Below are positions 25,793-34,685 of a stretch of 39,666 nucleotides of DNA, piece by piece (the first letter of the stretch is position 1; the number at the start of each line of letters is the position of its first letter). This stretch comes from Planctomycetota bacterium (GTDB lineage Bacteria > Planctomycetota > JACQVV01 > JASMLP01). The DNA lies in the NCBI GenBank assembly GCA_030748635.1, contig JASMLP010000070.1:1-39666 (forward strand), read 5' to 3'. The notes under the pieces were generated by a model. It searched no databases and had not been told where the DNA came from. It saw nothing but the letters and a program-made list of their open reading frames with translations. The translations under genes were made by a program, and so were the position numbers.

Positions 25793-26254
25793 TCAAGATC
25801 CACGTTTCACGAAACGTTCCATTTCGCGACGAGCATCGTCTCGCTTCATCTTTTCTCGTTTGTCGTGTCGTTTTTTGCCCTGGCATAAACCCATTTCGAC
25901 CTTGAGTCGCCCTTTTTGGAAGTAGATGGAAAGAGGGATCCAGGCGAGTCCCTTTTCCTGTAGTTGCTGTTTCAGGCGTCTCAGTTCTCGGCTATGCAAA
26001 AGCAGTTTACGCTTTCGGTTGGGATCGTGGTTTTCACGAGCCTTATCGTAAGCGGAAATGTTCATGTTCAGAAGAAAGCCCTCACCTCCGTCAATGCGAC
26101 CGTGAGCTTCCTTGATGCTGACGTTTCCGGCTCGGACGCTTTTGACTTCGCTTCCCACCAGAACAACCCCACATTCTAAGCGGTCCAGGACCGAATAGTC
26201 GTGGAACGCTTTGCGATTGCGCTGGACAAGTTTGTGATCCTGTCCCGGGGTCAC
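25793..26254 (-). CDS. smpB: SsrA (tmRNA)-binding protein SmpB
   Basis: SmpB delivers tmRNA to stalled ribosomes for trans-translation. Visible family segments are VLDRLECGVVLVGSEVKSVR, the NMNISAYDKARENHDPNRKRKLLLH loop, and the basic C-terminal tail KRHDKREKMKRD. There is no suitable ATG. I chose GTG at 26254 because it gives the usual 153-residue length, has GGAG 7 nt upstream, and overlaps the upstream stop as GTGA. A longer in-frame reading from an ATG further upstream would add 45 residues inside the previous gene. No tmRNA gene is seen in this window. Confidence 0.93.
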   Translation of the reverse strand: MTPGQDHKLVQRNRKAFHDYSVLDRLECGVVLVGSEVKSVRAGNVSIKEAHGRIDGGEGFLLNMNISAYDKARENHDPNRKRKLLLHSRELRRLKQQLQEKGLAWIPLSIYFQKGRLKVEMGLCQGKKRHDKREKMKRDDARREMERFVKRGS

Positions 26255-27618
26255 GAGGAGGCTCCGGTTTCGAAAACTCGTTTGAAGTCGGCGTACTCTC
26301 TGTTTTTGAGTTTTCCTTTTTGGTTGAGTTTCTCGATCCGAGCAAGAACACGTTGGATTTTTCGCGTGGTTCGCAGTGGAGGGGTGCATGGGACCTCCTC
26401 GGAACTGCCTTCTTTGGCCACCGATCCGGTGGATTTGAGAAGGGAGCGGAGTTCGGGGATTTCTCCCGGAAGGGTCCAGTCATCGAAACTTTCGTGCCAG
26501 ATGAGGTCATGTGTTCCCAGAGCACGGTATCCGATGAGTTTACGAATCCGCCGAAGCTTCAGAGGACCGTAGGCGGTCTCACCCAGTCCGATGTACCAGC
26601 CTTTGGCTTTGTCGAGTTCGATCGGATCGATTTTCTCGTCATGAGTGGAGTCGGCGGTCGTTTGAGACTTGAGTTTCTGGGAGCGTCGAGCTTTTCTCCG
26701 TTCGTTCCGATTGTTTTGGGTCCGAAGCGACTGGGGCTGGGGTGCTGCTGGGGGAGAAAGGTCCGGTTTTTGGTTGGATTCTACTTTTTGCACCGAAGGA
26801 GCGGGGCGTTTGGAGGATTCGGGCACTCCGACGATCTCATCACAATGTGGACAGTGAATGGAACGTCCTTGTTCGAAAAGAGAGGTTGTGAAGATTTCTC
26901 GACAAGTTTGACAGCGAAACTCTCTCTTTTTTTGCTGTTCGAGAATCACCTCGATTTTTGATTCTTCCATGTAGTCACGCGCGACGAGGAGTTCCCCTAG
27001 AGAAAGTCGCTCTCCGAATCGTTCGATTTCCGCCTGCCAGCGAAGACATTCGTTGACCTGTTCGCGCGTAGCCAGATTTTGAGCGACTACCAGAGCACCG
27101 AAAAGAGAGACTTCCAGAGGCTTTCCCGTGTAGTCGTAGCGCTTTTGTAAGTTCTGATTTTGAATGGAGATGATCTCTTCGATCTCGGCTCGCTCGAGAA
27201 TGCCCGAATCGAAAAGAATCTGGCCTAGGGATCGATTGGGTTGCTCATCTTTTTGTTCGAGAACACAGTTATCGATCTCTTTTTGAGTGGCGTACCCACA
27301 ATCCACGGCAATTTTACCAAATAGGATTTCTTTACTTTCCGCCTTGAGAAGGAGCTGAGATTGACTTTTCTTTTGTGACTTCGTGGATATCGGTTGGACA
27401 ACGATGGCTTCGACACTGGAATCAGAGGCGAGCAACGGTTGCGCGACGATGACTCCGGTCGAATCGATTTCAATCGACCGAGATTCGTGATCGGACATTT
27501 TGTCGGTAGACCGAGTGGGGGTCTTTGGGTGTCGAGTCGCGGTCTGTTTCTGGCGTCGGGTGGGGCGACGAGTTCGGGATCGACGAGTGCGCTCTTTGGG
27601 CTCTTTTTCAGAAGGCAT
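26251..27618 (-). CDS. Protein with two 'LFGKIAV' repeats, zinc ribbon and GYF-like domain
   Basis: A 455-residue, probably cytoplasmic protein of unknown function. Residues 1-40 are strongly basic. Two tandem helical repeats follow: 99-158 (LFGKIAVDCGYATQKEI...) and 172-230 (LFGALVVAQNLATREQV...). Both relate to the domain at 73-134 of the protein encoded at 9893-11431 and faintly to the N-terminal domains of type II secretion/pilus ATPases. A zinc ribbon (C236-x2-C239, C256-x2-C259) and a proline- and charge-rich linker come next. A GYF_2-like domain (340-395, GWYIGLGETAYGPLKLRRI) and a basic helical tail complete it. It looks like an adaptor or scaffold. The stop overlaps smpB. An extended -10 box 8 nt before the ATG suggests a leaderless transcript. 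Confidence 0.72.
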   Translation of the reverse strand: MPSEKEPKERTRRSRTRRPTRRQKQTATRHPKTPTRSTDKMSDHESRSIEIDSTGVIVAQPLLASDSSVEAIVVQPISTKSQKKSQSQLLLKAESKEILFGKIAVDCGYATQKEIDNCVLEQKDEQPNRSLGQILFDSGILERAEIEEIISIQNQNLQKRYDYTGKPLEVSLFGALVVAQNLATREQVNECLRWQAEIERFGERLSLGELLVARDYMEESKIEVILEQQKKREFRCQTCREIFTTSLFEQGRSIHCPHCDEIVGVPESSKRPAPSVQKVESNQKPDLSPPAAPQPQSLRTQNNRNERRKARRSQKLKSQTTADSTHDEKIDPIELDKAKGWYIGLGETAYGPLKLRRIRKLIGYRALGTHDLIWHESFDDWTLPGEIPELRSLLKSTGSVAKEGSSEEVPCTPPLRTTRKIQRVLARIEKLNQKGKLKNREYADFKRVFETGASS

Positions 27619-27626
27619 GGCGCGAG

Positions 27627-27635
27627 ATTATAGCA
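27627..27635 (-). promoter_or_regulatory. Extended -10 promoter, leaderless type
   Basis: On the minus strand, TGCTATAAT (27635-27627) is a consensus extended -10 element. The ATG at 27618 follows after 8 nt, so the transcript should begin at or next to the start codon. No good -35 is visible, which fits an extended -10 promoter. Confidence 0.6.
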
Positions 27636-27667
27636 ATCGAAAACGATTCTGCTCGTTCTCTCGGGTC

Positions 27668-27696
27668 TTGGGGGCTGCGGGTGATCTCTTTACAAT
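27668..27696 (+). promoter_or_regulatory. Putative leaderless promoter of the RlmI-like gene
   Basis: TTGGGG (27668-27673), a 17-nt spacer and TACAAT (27691-27696) are followed after 8 nt by the ATG at 27705. No SD is present. It faces away from the extended -10 promoter in the same 86-nt intergenic region. Confidence 0.5.
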
Positions 27697-27704
27697 AGGC
27701 GGCT

Positions 27705-28904
27705 ATGGGTAAGGTTCGAATCCGAAAAGGACATGTTTTGCCGGTAGTTGAGGGGCATCCCTGGATTTTTGCTCGCTCGATCGCAGAGATCGAAGGAGAG
27801 GTTGTTTCTGGCGATGAGGTCGATCTCATCGACCCAAAAGGTACCTTTTTGGGGCGTGGCTTTTACTCGGCCGACTCCAGCATAAGGGTTCGTATCTTTA
27901 GTTATAAAAAGGATTTACGAGCGGACCCGGAGTTTTTTCTGGAACGGATCGAACGGGCCGCTCGATATCGAAAGGAGATCCTCGGCCTTCCCTCTCCTGA
28001 ACAAACCGATGCCTTTCGGTTGGTTCACAGCGAAGGGGACGGATTGCCCGGCTTGGTCATCGATCTCTACGGGGATGTCGCGGTATGCCAGATCTCCCAT
28101 GTGGCGATGGAAAAAAGGAAAGATTCGATTTTGAAGGCTCTGGGTGAGGTGATCGGCCCCCAGGCCGTGTTTCAAGCTGACGATCCCGAAATGAGAAAAT
28201 TAGAGGGATTGGATCTCGGTTCCGGTTGGATCGGAGGGCGGATTCCATCTGGACCGACCGAAGTCCACGAATTGGGTTTGCGGTATCGAGTCCAGTTCGA
28301 GGGCGCGCAAAAGACCGGTCTTTTTCTGGACCAACGAATCCATCGGGAGGCCATTTCGAATCTGGGTCGGGGCCGAGATGTGGTGGATGCGTTTTGCCAC
28401 CATGGGGGATTTGCTCTGAATCTGGCCCAGGAACGATACGGAACCGGGAGCATCATCGGTCTGGATAGTTCGGGGCGTGCGATCGAGAGTGCTCGGGAAG
28501 CGGCTGATCTCAACGGCTTGAGCGATCGAGTGGTCTTTGAAAAGGCGGATGTATATCGCTGGTTGGGAGCGGCGCGCCGAGAAAAACGAACTTACGGCCT
28601 GGTTTTGCTCGATCCACCCCCTTATGCGCGCTCCAGTCGACATGTGCGTGCGGCGCTTCAAAAATATCGAGAATTGCATCGGCTCGCGCTGACCATTCTC
28701 GAACCGAATGGGATCCTTGTGACTTCCTGCTGCTCGCGATCGGTGGGCGAAGATGTCTTCGAGAGAATGCTGGCTCGGTCCGCGTTGGATACCGGTCGGT
28801 CGGTGCGGGTATTCCATCGAGGCAGTCAATCTCCAGACCATCCTGTCTCACCCGGCTGTCCGCAGGGCCGATATCTGAAGGTTTTTTATCTTCATGTCGA
28901 TTGA
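27705..28904 (+). CDS. Class I SAM-dependent rRNA methyltransferase, RlmI/RlmK-like (PUA + Rossmann)
   Basis: This 399-residue cytosolic protein has an N-terminal PUA domain (about 1-75, HPWIFARSIAEIEG, GDEVDLIDPKGTFLGRGFY), a linker domain, and a Rossmann methyltransferase. SAM-binding motif I is VVDAFCHHGGFALNLA, followed by IIGLDSSGRAIESARE. The catalytic/base-binding motif is LLDPPPYARS, and VTSCCSRSV comes late. LFLDQRIHRE is typical of the RlmI family, which methylates 23S rRNA cytosine-5 positions (m5C1962 in Escherichia coli). The family assignment is solid; the exact target base is inferred. It is expressed from its own promoter and lies upstream of an unrelated ATC-hydrolase-like gene. 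Confidence 0.88.
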   Translation: MGKVRIRKGHVLPVVEGHPWIFARSIAEIEGEVVSGDEVDLIDPKGTFLGRGFYSADSSIRVRIFSYKKDLRADPEFFLERIERAARYRKEILGLPSPEQTDAFRLVHSEGDGLPGLVIDLYGDVAVCQISHVAMEKRKDSILKALGEVIGPQAVFQADDPEMRKLEGLDLGSGWIGGRIPSGPTEVHELGLRYRVQFEGAQKTGLFLDQRIHREAISNLGRGRDVVDAFCHHGGFALNLAQERYGTGSIIGLDSSGRAIESAREAADLNGLSDRVVFEKADVYRWLGAARREKRTYGLVLLDPPPYARSSRHVRAALQKYRELHRLALTILEPNGILVTSCCSRSVGEDVFERMLARSALDTGRSVRVFHRGSQSPDHPVSPGCPQGRYLKVFYLHVD

Positions 28905-29013
28905 GCGTCGGGAGTCTTCCTGGAGGGGTGTCGGGGGTTTTGAGGGTAGAGGCCTGGCCGGGAAGATCGTTAAGATCTGAGGAATATGAAGAGAATGTGG
29001 CCATTTGCGACTG

Positions 29014-29035
29014 ACCTCTGGAATCCAGGTTTTTT
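29014..29035 (+). terminator. Weak possible terminator after the RlmI-like gene
   Basis: ACC(TC)TGG, an AAT loop and CCA-GGT form a short, bulged stem followed by a T-rich run (29030-29035). It lies in the 164-nt gap between the RlmI-like and ATC-hydrolase-like genes. The stem is short, so confidence is low. Nothing else is evident in this gap. Confidence 0.25.
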
Positions 29036-29068
29036 CTGGCCAGAACCCGACTCGAGTTTTTAGACCCC

Positions 29069-29707
29069 ATGACGCCATCGATCTATCCTTGGAATGTTCT
29101 ACTCAAGATCCGGTGGATCGCTTTCAAAGGTCTGATAAGGGGACTGGGACTCTGGGGGGCGATTCATGTCGGCTGGAAAGTGGAATGCGCGGAGCGTCGA
29201 GGTGAACCGTGGGAAGAAATGGAGCCACCATCTTCTCCTGAAGAGGCGGCGAGTCGAGAGCAAGCGGGGGGAGCGATCCTGCTATATCGGGAATTGTGTC
29301 GCCGGATTGGGGACGAACAGGCGCTGGCGCTGACGCGTACCATCATCCTGGATTCTTCCGTTCCCTGGATGCGATATGCGGTGGGCTCTCTCGATGCGGT
29401 TCAGTATCGGAAGCTCTCGGCTGAAGGCCGCAAATCGTTGGTGCAAGAAAAGAGTCGTTCGTTTTTCAACATGACGATCGACTCCATCCATGCCGAGGAA
29501 GACGGGGCCGGATTTGTCGTACGTCATTGCCGGTTTCCAGAACTCTGCCAGGCAGTCGGAGTTCCTCAGCTAGCCCCTCTCTTCTGTGAGGTTGATGCTC
29601 ACTATTTTGGAGGGGTAGAACCTTCTCTGGTTCTGTCACGAGAAGAGACCCTGGCCACTGGCGGCAAGTGCTGTCCCTTCGTGTTCCATTTCAACGAACC
29701 TCTTTGA
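29069..29707 (+). CDS. L-2-amino-thiazoline-4-carboxylate (ATC) hydrolase family protein
   Basis: This 212-residue protein matches the ATC hydrolase-like family, which includes a ring-opening enzyme for D,L-2-amino-thiazoline-4-carboxylate but is mostly uncharacterised. The family pattern is visible in the C-terminal half: CRFPELCQAVGVPQLAPLFCEVD (cysteines and the conserved aspartate, shown in two parts: CRFPELCQAVG and PLFCEVDAHY), then SREETLATGGKCCPFVFHF. The N-terminal 60 residues include a hydrophobic stretch (GLIRGLGLWGAIHVGW) that could be a short membrane-associated helix. The start ATG 29069 has no clear SD. The stop is 9 nt from the convergent glycosyltransferase gene. The substrate is unknown. 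Confidence 0.7.
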   Translation: MTPSIYPWNVLLKIRWIAFKGLIRGLGLWGAIHVGWKVECAERRGEPWEEMEPPSSPEEAASREQAGGAILLYRELCRRIGDEQALALTRTIILDSSVPWMRYAVGSLDAVQYRKLSAEGRKSLVQEKSRSFFNMTIDSIHAEEDGAGFVVRHCRFPELCQAVGVPQLAPLFCEVDAHYFGGVEPSLVLSREETLATGGKCCPFVFHFNEPL

Positions 29708-29716
29708 CCCGAATCC

Positions 29717-30892
29717 TCAAAGCCGATGGGGGTGACAGAGAAGGGACTGGTACATCGTTTCGAGGCGTTCTCCTAGCTGGAGGTCGATGACCTTCGCCAT
29801 TCGGGATCTGGCACCCTCGGAGAGGGAGTTTCGGAGAGAATGATCTTTTACGATTCGAGCCAAGGAGGAGCGGAAAGCGACGAGTGAAGAGGGTGGAACT
29901 AGAAGTCCGGTCTTTTCGTGAAGAAATTGGGGGGATGATGCGTTGGCCGAACAAGAAACAATCGGAGTTCCTAGCGCAAGACTGGTTTCGATGATCAGTT
30001 CGCTGGGAGGAAGTGGGGCGGCGTGGGCCACGCAGAGACTGGATGCGATCAGGGCGCGGGTCTGTTCCGGCGATTGCATTCCGGCAAAGCTGATCTGGGA
30101 CTCGAGGTTCAGTTGTCGACAGGTTTTTCGTAGCGACTCCGGATATCCGTGTAGACCGCTAAGGGTCGCTCCAAGGAAAAGCAGTCGGATCGACAGATTT
30201 TCCTGGGTAATCAGGGGCTCGACGATCCGGATCAGATTTTCATGACCTTGAAAATGATCTTGTCGTCCCAGAGCAGTAATGAGGAGCTCGTGATCGGAAA
30301 TGCCGATCCGTTTTCGAGCTCTGTTTTGCTCTTCTGGGGTGGGTAGAGAAAGGAGATTCGAGATCTTGCCCTCTTGAAGTATGGGTTCGATGGGGCAGGT
30401 CAATGCGCCGCCAAATGGAGAGGATAAACTGGGCATCAGTCCGGCGACGGTATCAAGGGGAACCGACAGGGCTGTCCGATCGAGAATCGAAAGCGGGGAG
30501 TCGGTTCGGGATTCGCAGGGCGGGGGATCCTCTAGTTGCCAGAGTTCGGGAACTCCGCCCGCCAACTGCGCGGCTAGGGCGCCGTGGACATGGGCGAGGG
30601 TTCCTTGGCTATGAATCAGGCGAACATCTGAAAGTCGGGCCAAAATGCCCAGAGTCGTAGCTGTTGCCAGAGTCGCGGGAAAGAGTTCGATTCGGTGAAC
30701 GGGAAGTCGTAAAACCCGGATTCCGGATCGTCGAAGGCTCGAGGATTGAGGGTGGTTGGTGAAAGTTGCCAGGATGGGGCAGAAGGAGTGACGGTCGAGA
30801 CCGCGCAGAAACCGAGGAAGCAGCTGGCTGGACCGGCTGTCCGGAGGTTGGGAGTCGAGGATGAGAACGCGAGGTCTGTGGCGGGCGATCAT
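29717..30892 (-). CDS. Glycosyltransferase, GT4/GT1-like (GT-B fold)
   Basis: This 391-residue enzyme has two Rossmann-like halves. The N-terminal half has PRVLILDSQPPDSRSSQLLPRF and an LIHSQGTLAHVHGALAAQ acceptor-side segment. The C-terminal half has LLITALGRQDHFQGHENLI, ISFAGMQSPEQTRALI, and the donor-binding segment HAAPLPPSELIIETSLALGTPIV with the E-x7-E-type glutamates, then EKTGLLVPP. This fits a sugar-nucleotide-dependent transferase acting on cell-envelope glycans or glycolipids. Its ATG overlaps the stop of the upstream VWA gene by 4 nt (ATGA), so both are translated together. Donor and acceptor are unknown. Confidence 0.85.
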   Translation of the reverse strand: MIARHRPRVLILDSQPPDSRSSQLLPRFLRGLDRHSFCPILATFTNHPQSSSLRRSGIRVLRLPVHRIELFPATLATATTLGILARLSDVRLIHSQGTLAHVHGALAAQLAGGVPELWQLEDPPPCESRTDSPLSILDRTALSVPLDTVAGLMPSLSSPFGGALTCPIEPILQEGKISNLLSLPTPEEQNRARKRIGISDHELLITALGRQDHFQGHENLIRIVEPLITQENLSIRLLFLGATLSGLHGYPESLRKTCRQLNLESQISFAGMQSPEQTRALIASSLCVAHAAPLPPSELIIETSLALGTPIVSCSANASSPQFLHEKTGLLVPPSSLVAFRSSLARIVKDHSLRNSLSEGARSRMAKVIDLQLGERLETMYQSLLCHPHRL

Positions 30893-33633
30893 CGGGTGGA
30901 GAGAAGCCAGCGAGCAAGTAGAGTCAGAATAAATAGAGCCGTAGGAAGAGCATACAGAGATGCGTTCCAGGGAACGACCTGCTTTTTGGTTCGCTGCGGA
31001 AACAGGGTTAGTTTTTCAGGCGCGGACGTCGCATCGCCACCTGCTGATTCCAGATGCAAAAAAGAGGAACGTCTCTCGCGTGCGGGACTGGATAGGTTTG
31101 GGGTTGGGCGGGGAATCAGTAGAGGAGGAAAGGCCCAGAGGGTCTTCTTGGAAACCAGTCGAGCTTCGAAATGAGTGATGCGGGAAGGGTCGATTTCCTG
31201 AATTTCAAGGCGGTATCGATTGGGGGCGAGTGGAACCAAAATAAACGGAGGAGTGGTTTCGGGGTTGACCGGGACGATTTCCAGAGAGCTTTCGGGGGGA
31301 AGAGAGGAGGAGAGAGGAGAAATCTGAAGGTCGAGATGTGTCGAATGAGTGGGCGAGTCGAGGTAGCGGATCGAGAGGCGATAGGGGGGGAGGTTGGAAG
31401 CAGCGATCCAGCGGCAGAGGCGACTCCATAGGCGAGGAAAGAACGGATCCGATTTTGTTTCGTGGGGGACGGCAAGTTCACGGGCTTTGGAGTTCAAGAC
31501 GAGAACCCGCCCCACACCGGCTCGTAGACCGGAAAGTAGGGGGAGTCGATCCGGGCTGGATGCGGTGGAGTTTTTTGGGCTGGCTTCCAGGTAGACCGTC
31601 GCCAATGGGTTGAGGGTTGATGGATGGACTGAACTCAGATCCGCCAAGGCGTCGATTCCCCGAAGTGGGGGGGCCGGGGTGTCGACGGTTACTTTCCATC
31701 GGTCCGCGGAAACGGGTGAAGGTGCGGGATCTTTTTCTGACGGTGAGGAGGCGGGGGAGGGCGGGGCGCGCTGGGGCGTGGGTTGGGGGCGAACGGTTTG
31801 CTCAGGGGTCGGAGGGGAGGGAAGAGGCGTTTGCCTGGAATCTAACCGACGAAGAACTCGTCGAGCGTCTCGAATGACTAACTGGGGGATACGGTCGAAT
31901 TTCAGGGTGAAGTTGAAGCTTCCGTGTCCCCACAAAGAGAGACGGGAAAGAAGGTTGTGATCGAACTCCTCTCCAATGCCGATGGTTGAAAGAGTGATCC
32001 GATCCTTGCGAGCCATGTCCTGGATAAAAGTTTGCATGGGCCGTAAAGCCGTAAAACCATCTGTCAGGAGGATGATGTGTTTCAGGTGGGCTGGCAGGTG
32101 GATCAGGGCCTTGCGGGCTTCTTGTAAAGCGGGGAGCATGTCGGTGTCTCCGCCGGAAGAGAGTCGAGCGATCTGTTTTTCGATCGAGCGAGGATGGGTG
32201 ACATGGATCGGTCGAATGACCCAGTGGGCCTTGGCGTCGAAGGCGACGACGCCGATCCAGTCCCTGGAAGAGAGGAGACGACTGGTTGCGATGGCGGACT
32301 CTTTAGCCAAACCCATCTTGGTCCCAGCCATGCTGCCCGATTTGTCGATGGCAAGAATCAGTGCGGCCCGGGGCACTTCCACGTCTTCGGTCGTTTCGGG
32401 TTTGTCGGACGGTTGCGCCGGAACGCTTGGTTGGGAGGGAGAAGGGGGGGATGGAGGAGGAGTAGAAGATTTTTGGTCGGAAACAGGAGAAAAGGAAACC
32501 GGAAGGGAGTGTCCTATCGGAGATCGATTCCATTGATGGAGTTGTGGAGAAACTTGGCTAGCGATAAAGATCAGTCCAATTCCACGCTCTCGAACGGCTT
32601 GGTCGAGGTGAGAGAGGCTGGAGAGTGAGAGATCTTCCGGGTTTACTTCTTCAAGTATGACCAGTCGGTAGGGAGAGAGCGTGGCTCGGTCGAGGATCTT
32701 GTGCGGTGTCTTGAAGGTCGTGAGTTGAATAAACGAACGGGAGAGCGCTCTTTCGAGCGTGTTGTCCTGGGAAAGAGATCCGCGGATCAAGAGGACGGGT
32801 AAAGGGGGGTCGACATGGATGGTTTTGCGAAGGAATTGGGGACCGGAGGTGTTGGATTCGACCTGGACGGTGAGTAGATGTTGACCGGGATCGAGTCGAA
32901 TGGGGCCCCACTTGAATCGATGGAAGCCGATCGACCTGGATTCCAGGGGGGATTCGGCTAGTGGCCCTTGTCGGTTCGAGGAGAGAAGAAGGCGACCTCG
33001 ATCCGGGGTGCCGATCTGGATATCCACCTCGATACGTACGCGCGAAGAGGGGTCGACATGTCGAGGAGCATTCAAGGCCAGGAGTTGGGTTCTGGGAGTT
33101 GGGGCTCCGATCAGGTTCGGCGCGGTGAGAATGGAGTCGGGAATCGAAGAGGGGGGGGGAGTCCACAACCCATCGCTGGTCAGAAGAATCCGGGGAAGTG
33201 GAGATCGTTGAGATCGAGGTCGGGGAATCAGGTTTGTGGCTTCAAGTATCCCTTTGATCGTATCCGCGACACTCGGTTTGTCGGGGTCAGGGTCGCCAAA
33301 GATGACTTGCTGAACCTGCACACCGGCGGGAGACCCTCTCCGCAAGAGACTGGTGTTTAGATCCTCTTGACGGTTCAGAAAGGACCGGTCTTGGCGAGGG
33401 GCCCGGTCCTGAAGGTGGACTACGGTTCCCCCTCGATCGGGCAGATAAATCGTTTCGGTCGGCAGTTTGTCCGAGGAAGCGGCTATCAGAATCGTGGATA
33501 GACCCAGCGAAGACGAGATCCAGAGTCTCCAGCAAAACTTATATCGGAAACTGTGGAGGAGTAGGGCGACCAGCAAGGTCATCACGACTCCCCAGACGAG
33601 AGGGGGGCACTGTCGGAGAATCTCGAAAATCAT
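30889..33633 (-). CDS. Large von Willebrand factor A (VWA) domain membrane protein
   Basis: A 914-residue protein with two N-terminal membrane helices (about 13-28 and 36-53) and one near the C-terminus (about 890-910). Between them is an extracytoplasmic region: a segment at about 278-360 resembling class I glutamine-amidotransferase-like domains of BatA-type proteins (VLLIRGSLSQ, YRLVILEEV), a Pro/Ser-rich linker (about 385-420), and a VWA domain with the MIDAS motif DKSGS (430-434) and LLTDGF. A second Pro/Ser/Thr-rich linker follows the VWA domain. Such proteins often occur in Planctomycetota near kinases and may sense or assemble envelope complexes. It lies 51 nt after accA and overlaps the glycosyltransferase gene. 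The function is not known. Confidence 0.85.
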   Translation of the reverse strand: MIFEILRQCPPLVWGVVMTLLVALLLHSFRYKFCWRLWISSSLGLSTILIAASSDKLPTETIYLPDRGGTVVHLQDRAPRQDRSFLNRQEDLNTSLLRRGSPAGVQVQQVIFGDPDPDKPSVADTIKGILEATNLIPRPRSQRSPLPRILLTSDGLWTPPPSSIPDSILTAPNLIGAPTPRTQLLALNAPRHVDPSSRVRIEVDIQIGTPDRGRLLLSSNRQGPLAESPLESRSIGFHRFKWGPIRLDPGQHLLTVQVESNTSGPQFLRKTIHVDPPLPVLLIRGSLSQDNTLERALSRSFIQLTTFKTPHKILDRATLSPYRLVILEEVNPEDLSLSSLSHLDQAVRERGIGLIFIASQVSPQLHQWNRSPIGHSLPVSFSPVSDQKSSTPPPSPPSPSQPSVPAQPSDKPETTEDVEVPRAALILAIDKSGSMAGTKMGLAKESAIATSRLLSSRDWIGVVAFDAKAHWVIRPIHVTHPRSIEKQIARLSSGGDTDMLPALQEARKALIHLPAHLKHIILLTDGFTALRPMQTFIQDMARKDRITLSTIGIGEEFDHNLLSRLSLWGHGSFNFTLKFDRIPQLVIRDARRVLRRLDSRQTPLPSPPTPEQTVRPQPTPQRAPPSPASSPSEKDPAPSPVSADRWKVTVDTPAPPLRGIDALADLSSVHPSTLNPLATVYLEASPKNSTASSPDRLPLLSGLRAGVGRVLVLNSKARELAVPHETKSDPFFPRLWSRLCRWIAASNLPPYRLSIRYLDSPTHSTHLDLQISPLSSSLPPESSLEIVPVNPETTPPFILVPLAPNRYRLEIQEIDPSRITHFEARLVSKKTLWAFPPLLIPRPTPNLSSPARERRSSFLHLESAGGDATSAPEKLTLFPQRTKKQVVPWNASLYALPTALFILTLLARWLLSTR

Positions 33634-33684
33634 ATCTCGAGGTGAATGGGTCCAGATCGGATGAGGAGAGGAAAGGGGTTGGAA

Positions 33685-34668
33685 TCAGGATTCGTCGAGG
33701 TTCACGAACTTGCCAATCGCTCGAAGTCGCTGGTATCGATTTTCAATCAACTGTTCAGGAGAGTATTCATTCAATTCGTCCAGATGGCGAATCACCGCAG
33801 CTTTCAATGTCATGGCCATCTCTTTGGGGTTGCGGTGAGCTCCTCCCTCCGGCTCGGGTACGATCTCGTCAACGATCTGGAGTTCCAGGAGGTCTTCCGC
33901 AGTGATGCGCAGGGCTGCCGCTGCGTTGGGGGCTTCGGCAATGTCGCGCCAGAGAATCTCCGCACACCCTTCTGGACTGATCACGGAATAGTAGGCGTGT
34001 TCGAGGATGAGGGTTCTGTCTCCTACGCCGATGCCAAGAGCGCCACCTGAACCGCCTTCGCCGATTGTAATGCAGAGGATCGGCACGGGCAGTTGGGACA
34101 TACAGCGAAGGCTCTCGGCAATCGCCTGGGACTGACCGCGTTCTTCCGCTCCGATTCCGGGGTCGGCTCCAGGAGTGTTGATCAATGTCAGTATCGGGAG
34201 TTTGAATTTGTCCGCTAATTTCATGAGCCGCATCGCTTTTCGATAGGCTTCCGGCCTCGAACTCCCGAAGTTGCAAGCGAATTTTTCTGGGTTGGTTTTG
34301 CCTTTGCATTGGCCCAGAAAAAGCATTCGGCGTCCTTCGATTCGCACGAAAGCGCCTAGCAAGGAGGGGTCGTTACGGAAACTGCGGTCGCCGTGGAGTT
34401 CGATGACCTCATCCACAATCCAGTCCAGGTACTCGGGGACCTGGGGTCGGTCGGGGTGACGAGCGACTGAAACTCGTTGCCAGGGCGAGAGATTGGAATA
34501 CCGCCTTCGAACCAGTGCGCCCAGCGACTCTCTGAGGTCTCGAATTTCCTGGGAGAGTGGTTCCTGTTCCTCTTCTTCAAAAGACTGGATCACCTCGTTG
34601 AGATCATCAATTTTCTCGTTGATCTGGGTCAGTTGGGTTTCGAATTCGAGTCCATTTTTTGTGTCCAT
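33685..34668 (-). CDS. accA: Acetyl-CoA carboxylase carboxyltransferase subunit alpha
   Basis: AccA with AccD transfers the carboxyl group from carboxybiotin to acetyl-CoA, giving malonyl-CoA for fatty-acid synthesis. The 327-residue product has normal length and shows an N-terminal helical region, ARHPDRPQVPEYLDWI, ELHGDRSFRNDPSLLGAF, GSSRPEAYRKAMRLM, and the oxyanion/CoA-binding LINTPGADPGIGAEERGQ, then IGEGGSGGALGIGVGD and YSVISPEGCAEILWRD. Its ATG at 34668 is 17 nt after the upstream kinase stop and lacks a strong SD, so it may be translated by coupling. It is the only ACC subunit gene in the window. Confidence 0.97.
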   Translation of the reverse strand: MDTKNGLEFETQLTQINEKIDDLNEVIQSFEEEEQEPLSQEIRDLRESLGALVRRRYSNLSPWQRVSVARHPDRPQVPEYLDWIVDEVIELHGDRSFRNDPSLLGAFVRIEGRRMLFLGQCKGKTNPEKFACNFGSSRPEAYRKAMRLMKLADKFKLPILTLINTPGADPGIGAEERGQSQAIAESLRCMSQLPVPILCITIGEGGSGGALGIGVGDRTLILEHAYYSVISPEGCAEILWRDIAEAPNAAAALRITAEDLLELQIVDEIVPEPEGGAHRNPKEMAMTLKAAVIRHLDELNEYSPEQLIENRYQRLRAIGKFVNLDES

Positions 34669-34685
34669 GGCGCAGTTCTTTCAGG

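Noticed and set aside
31976-32536. Plus-strand open frames opposite the VWA gene
   Set aside because: They arise from the Pro/Ser-rich codons of the VWA gene; composition is abnormal and no motif is seen.
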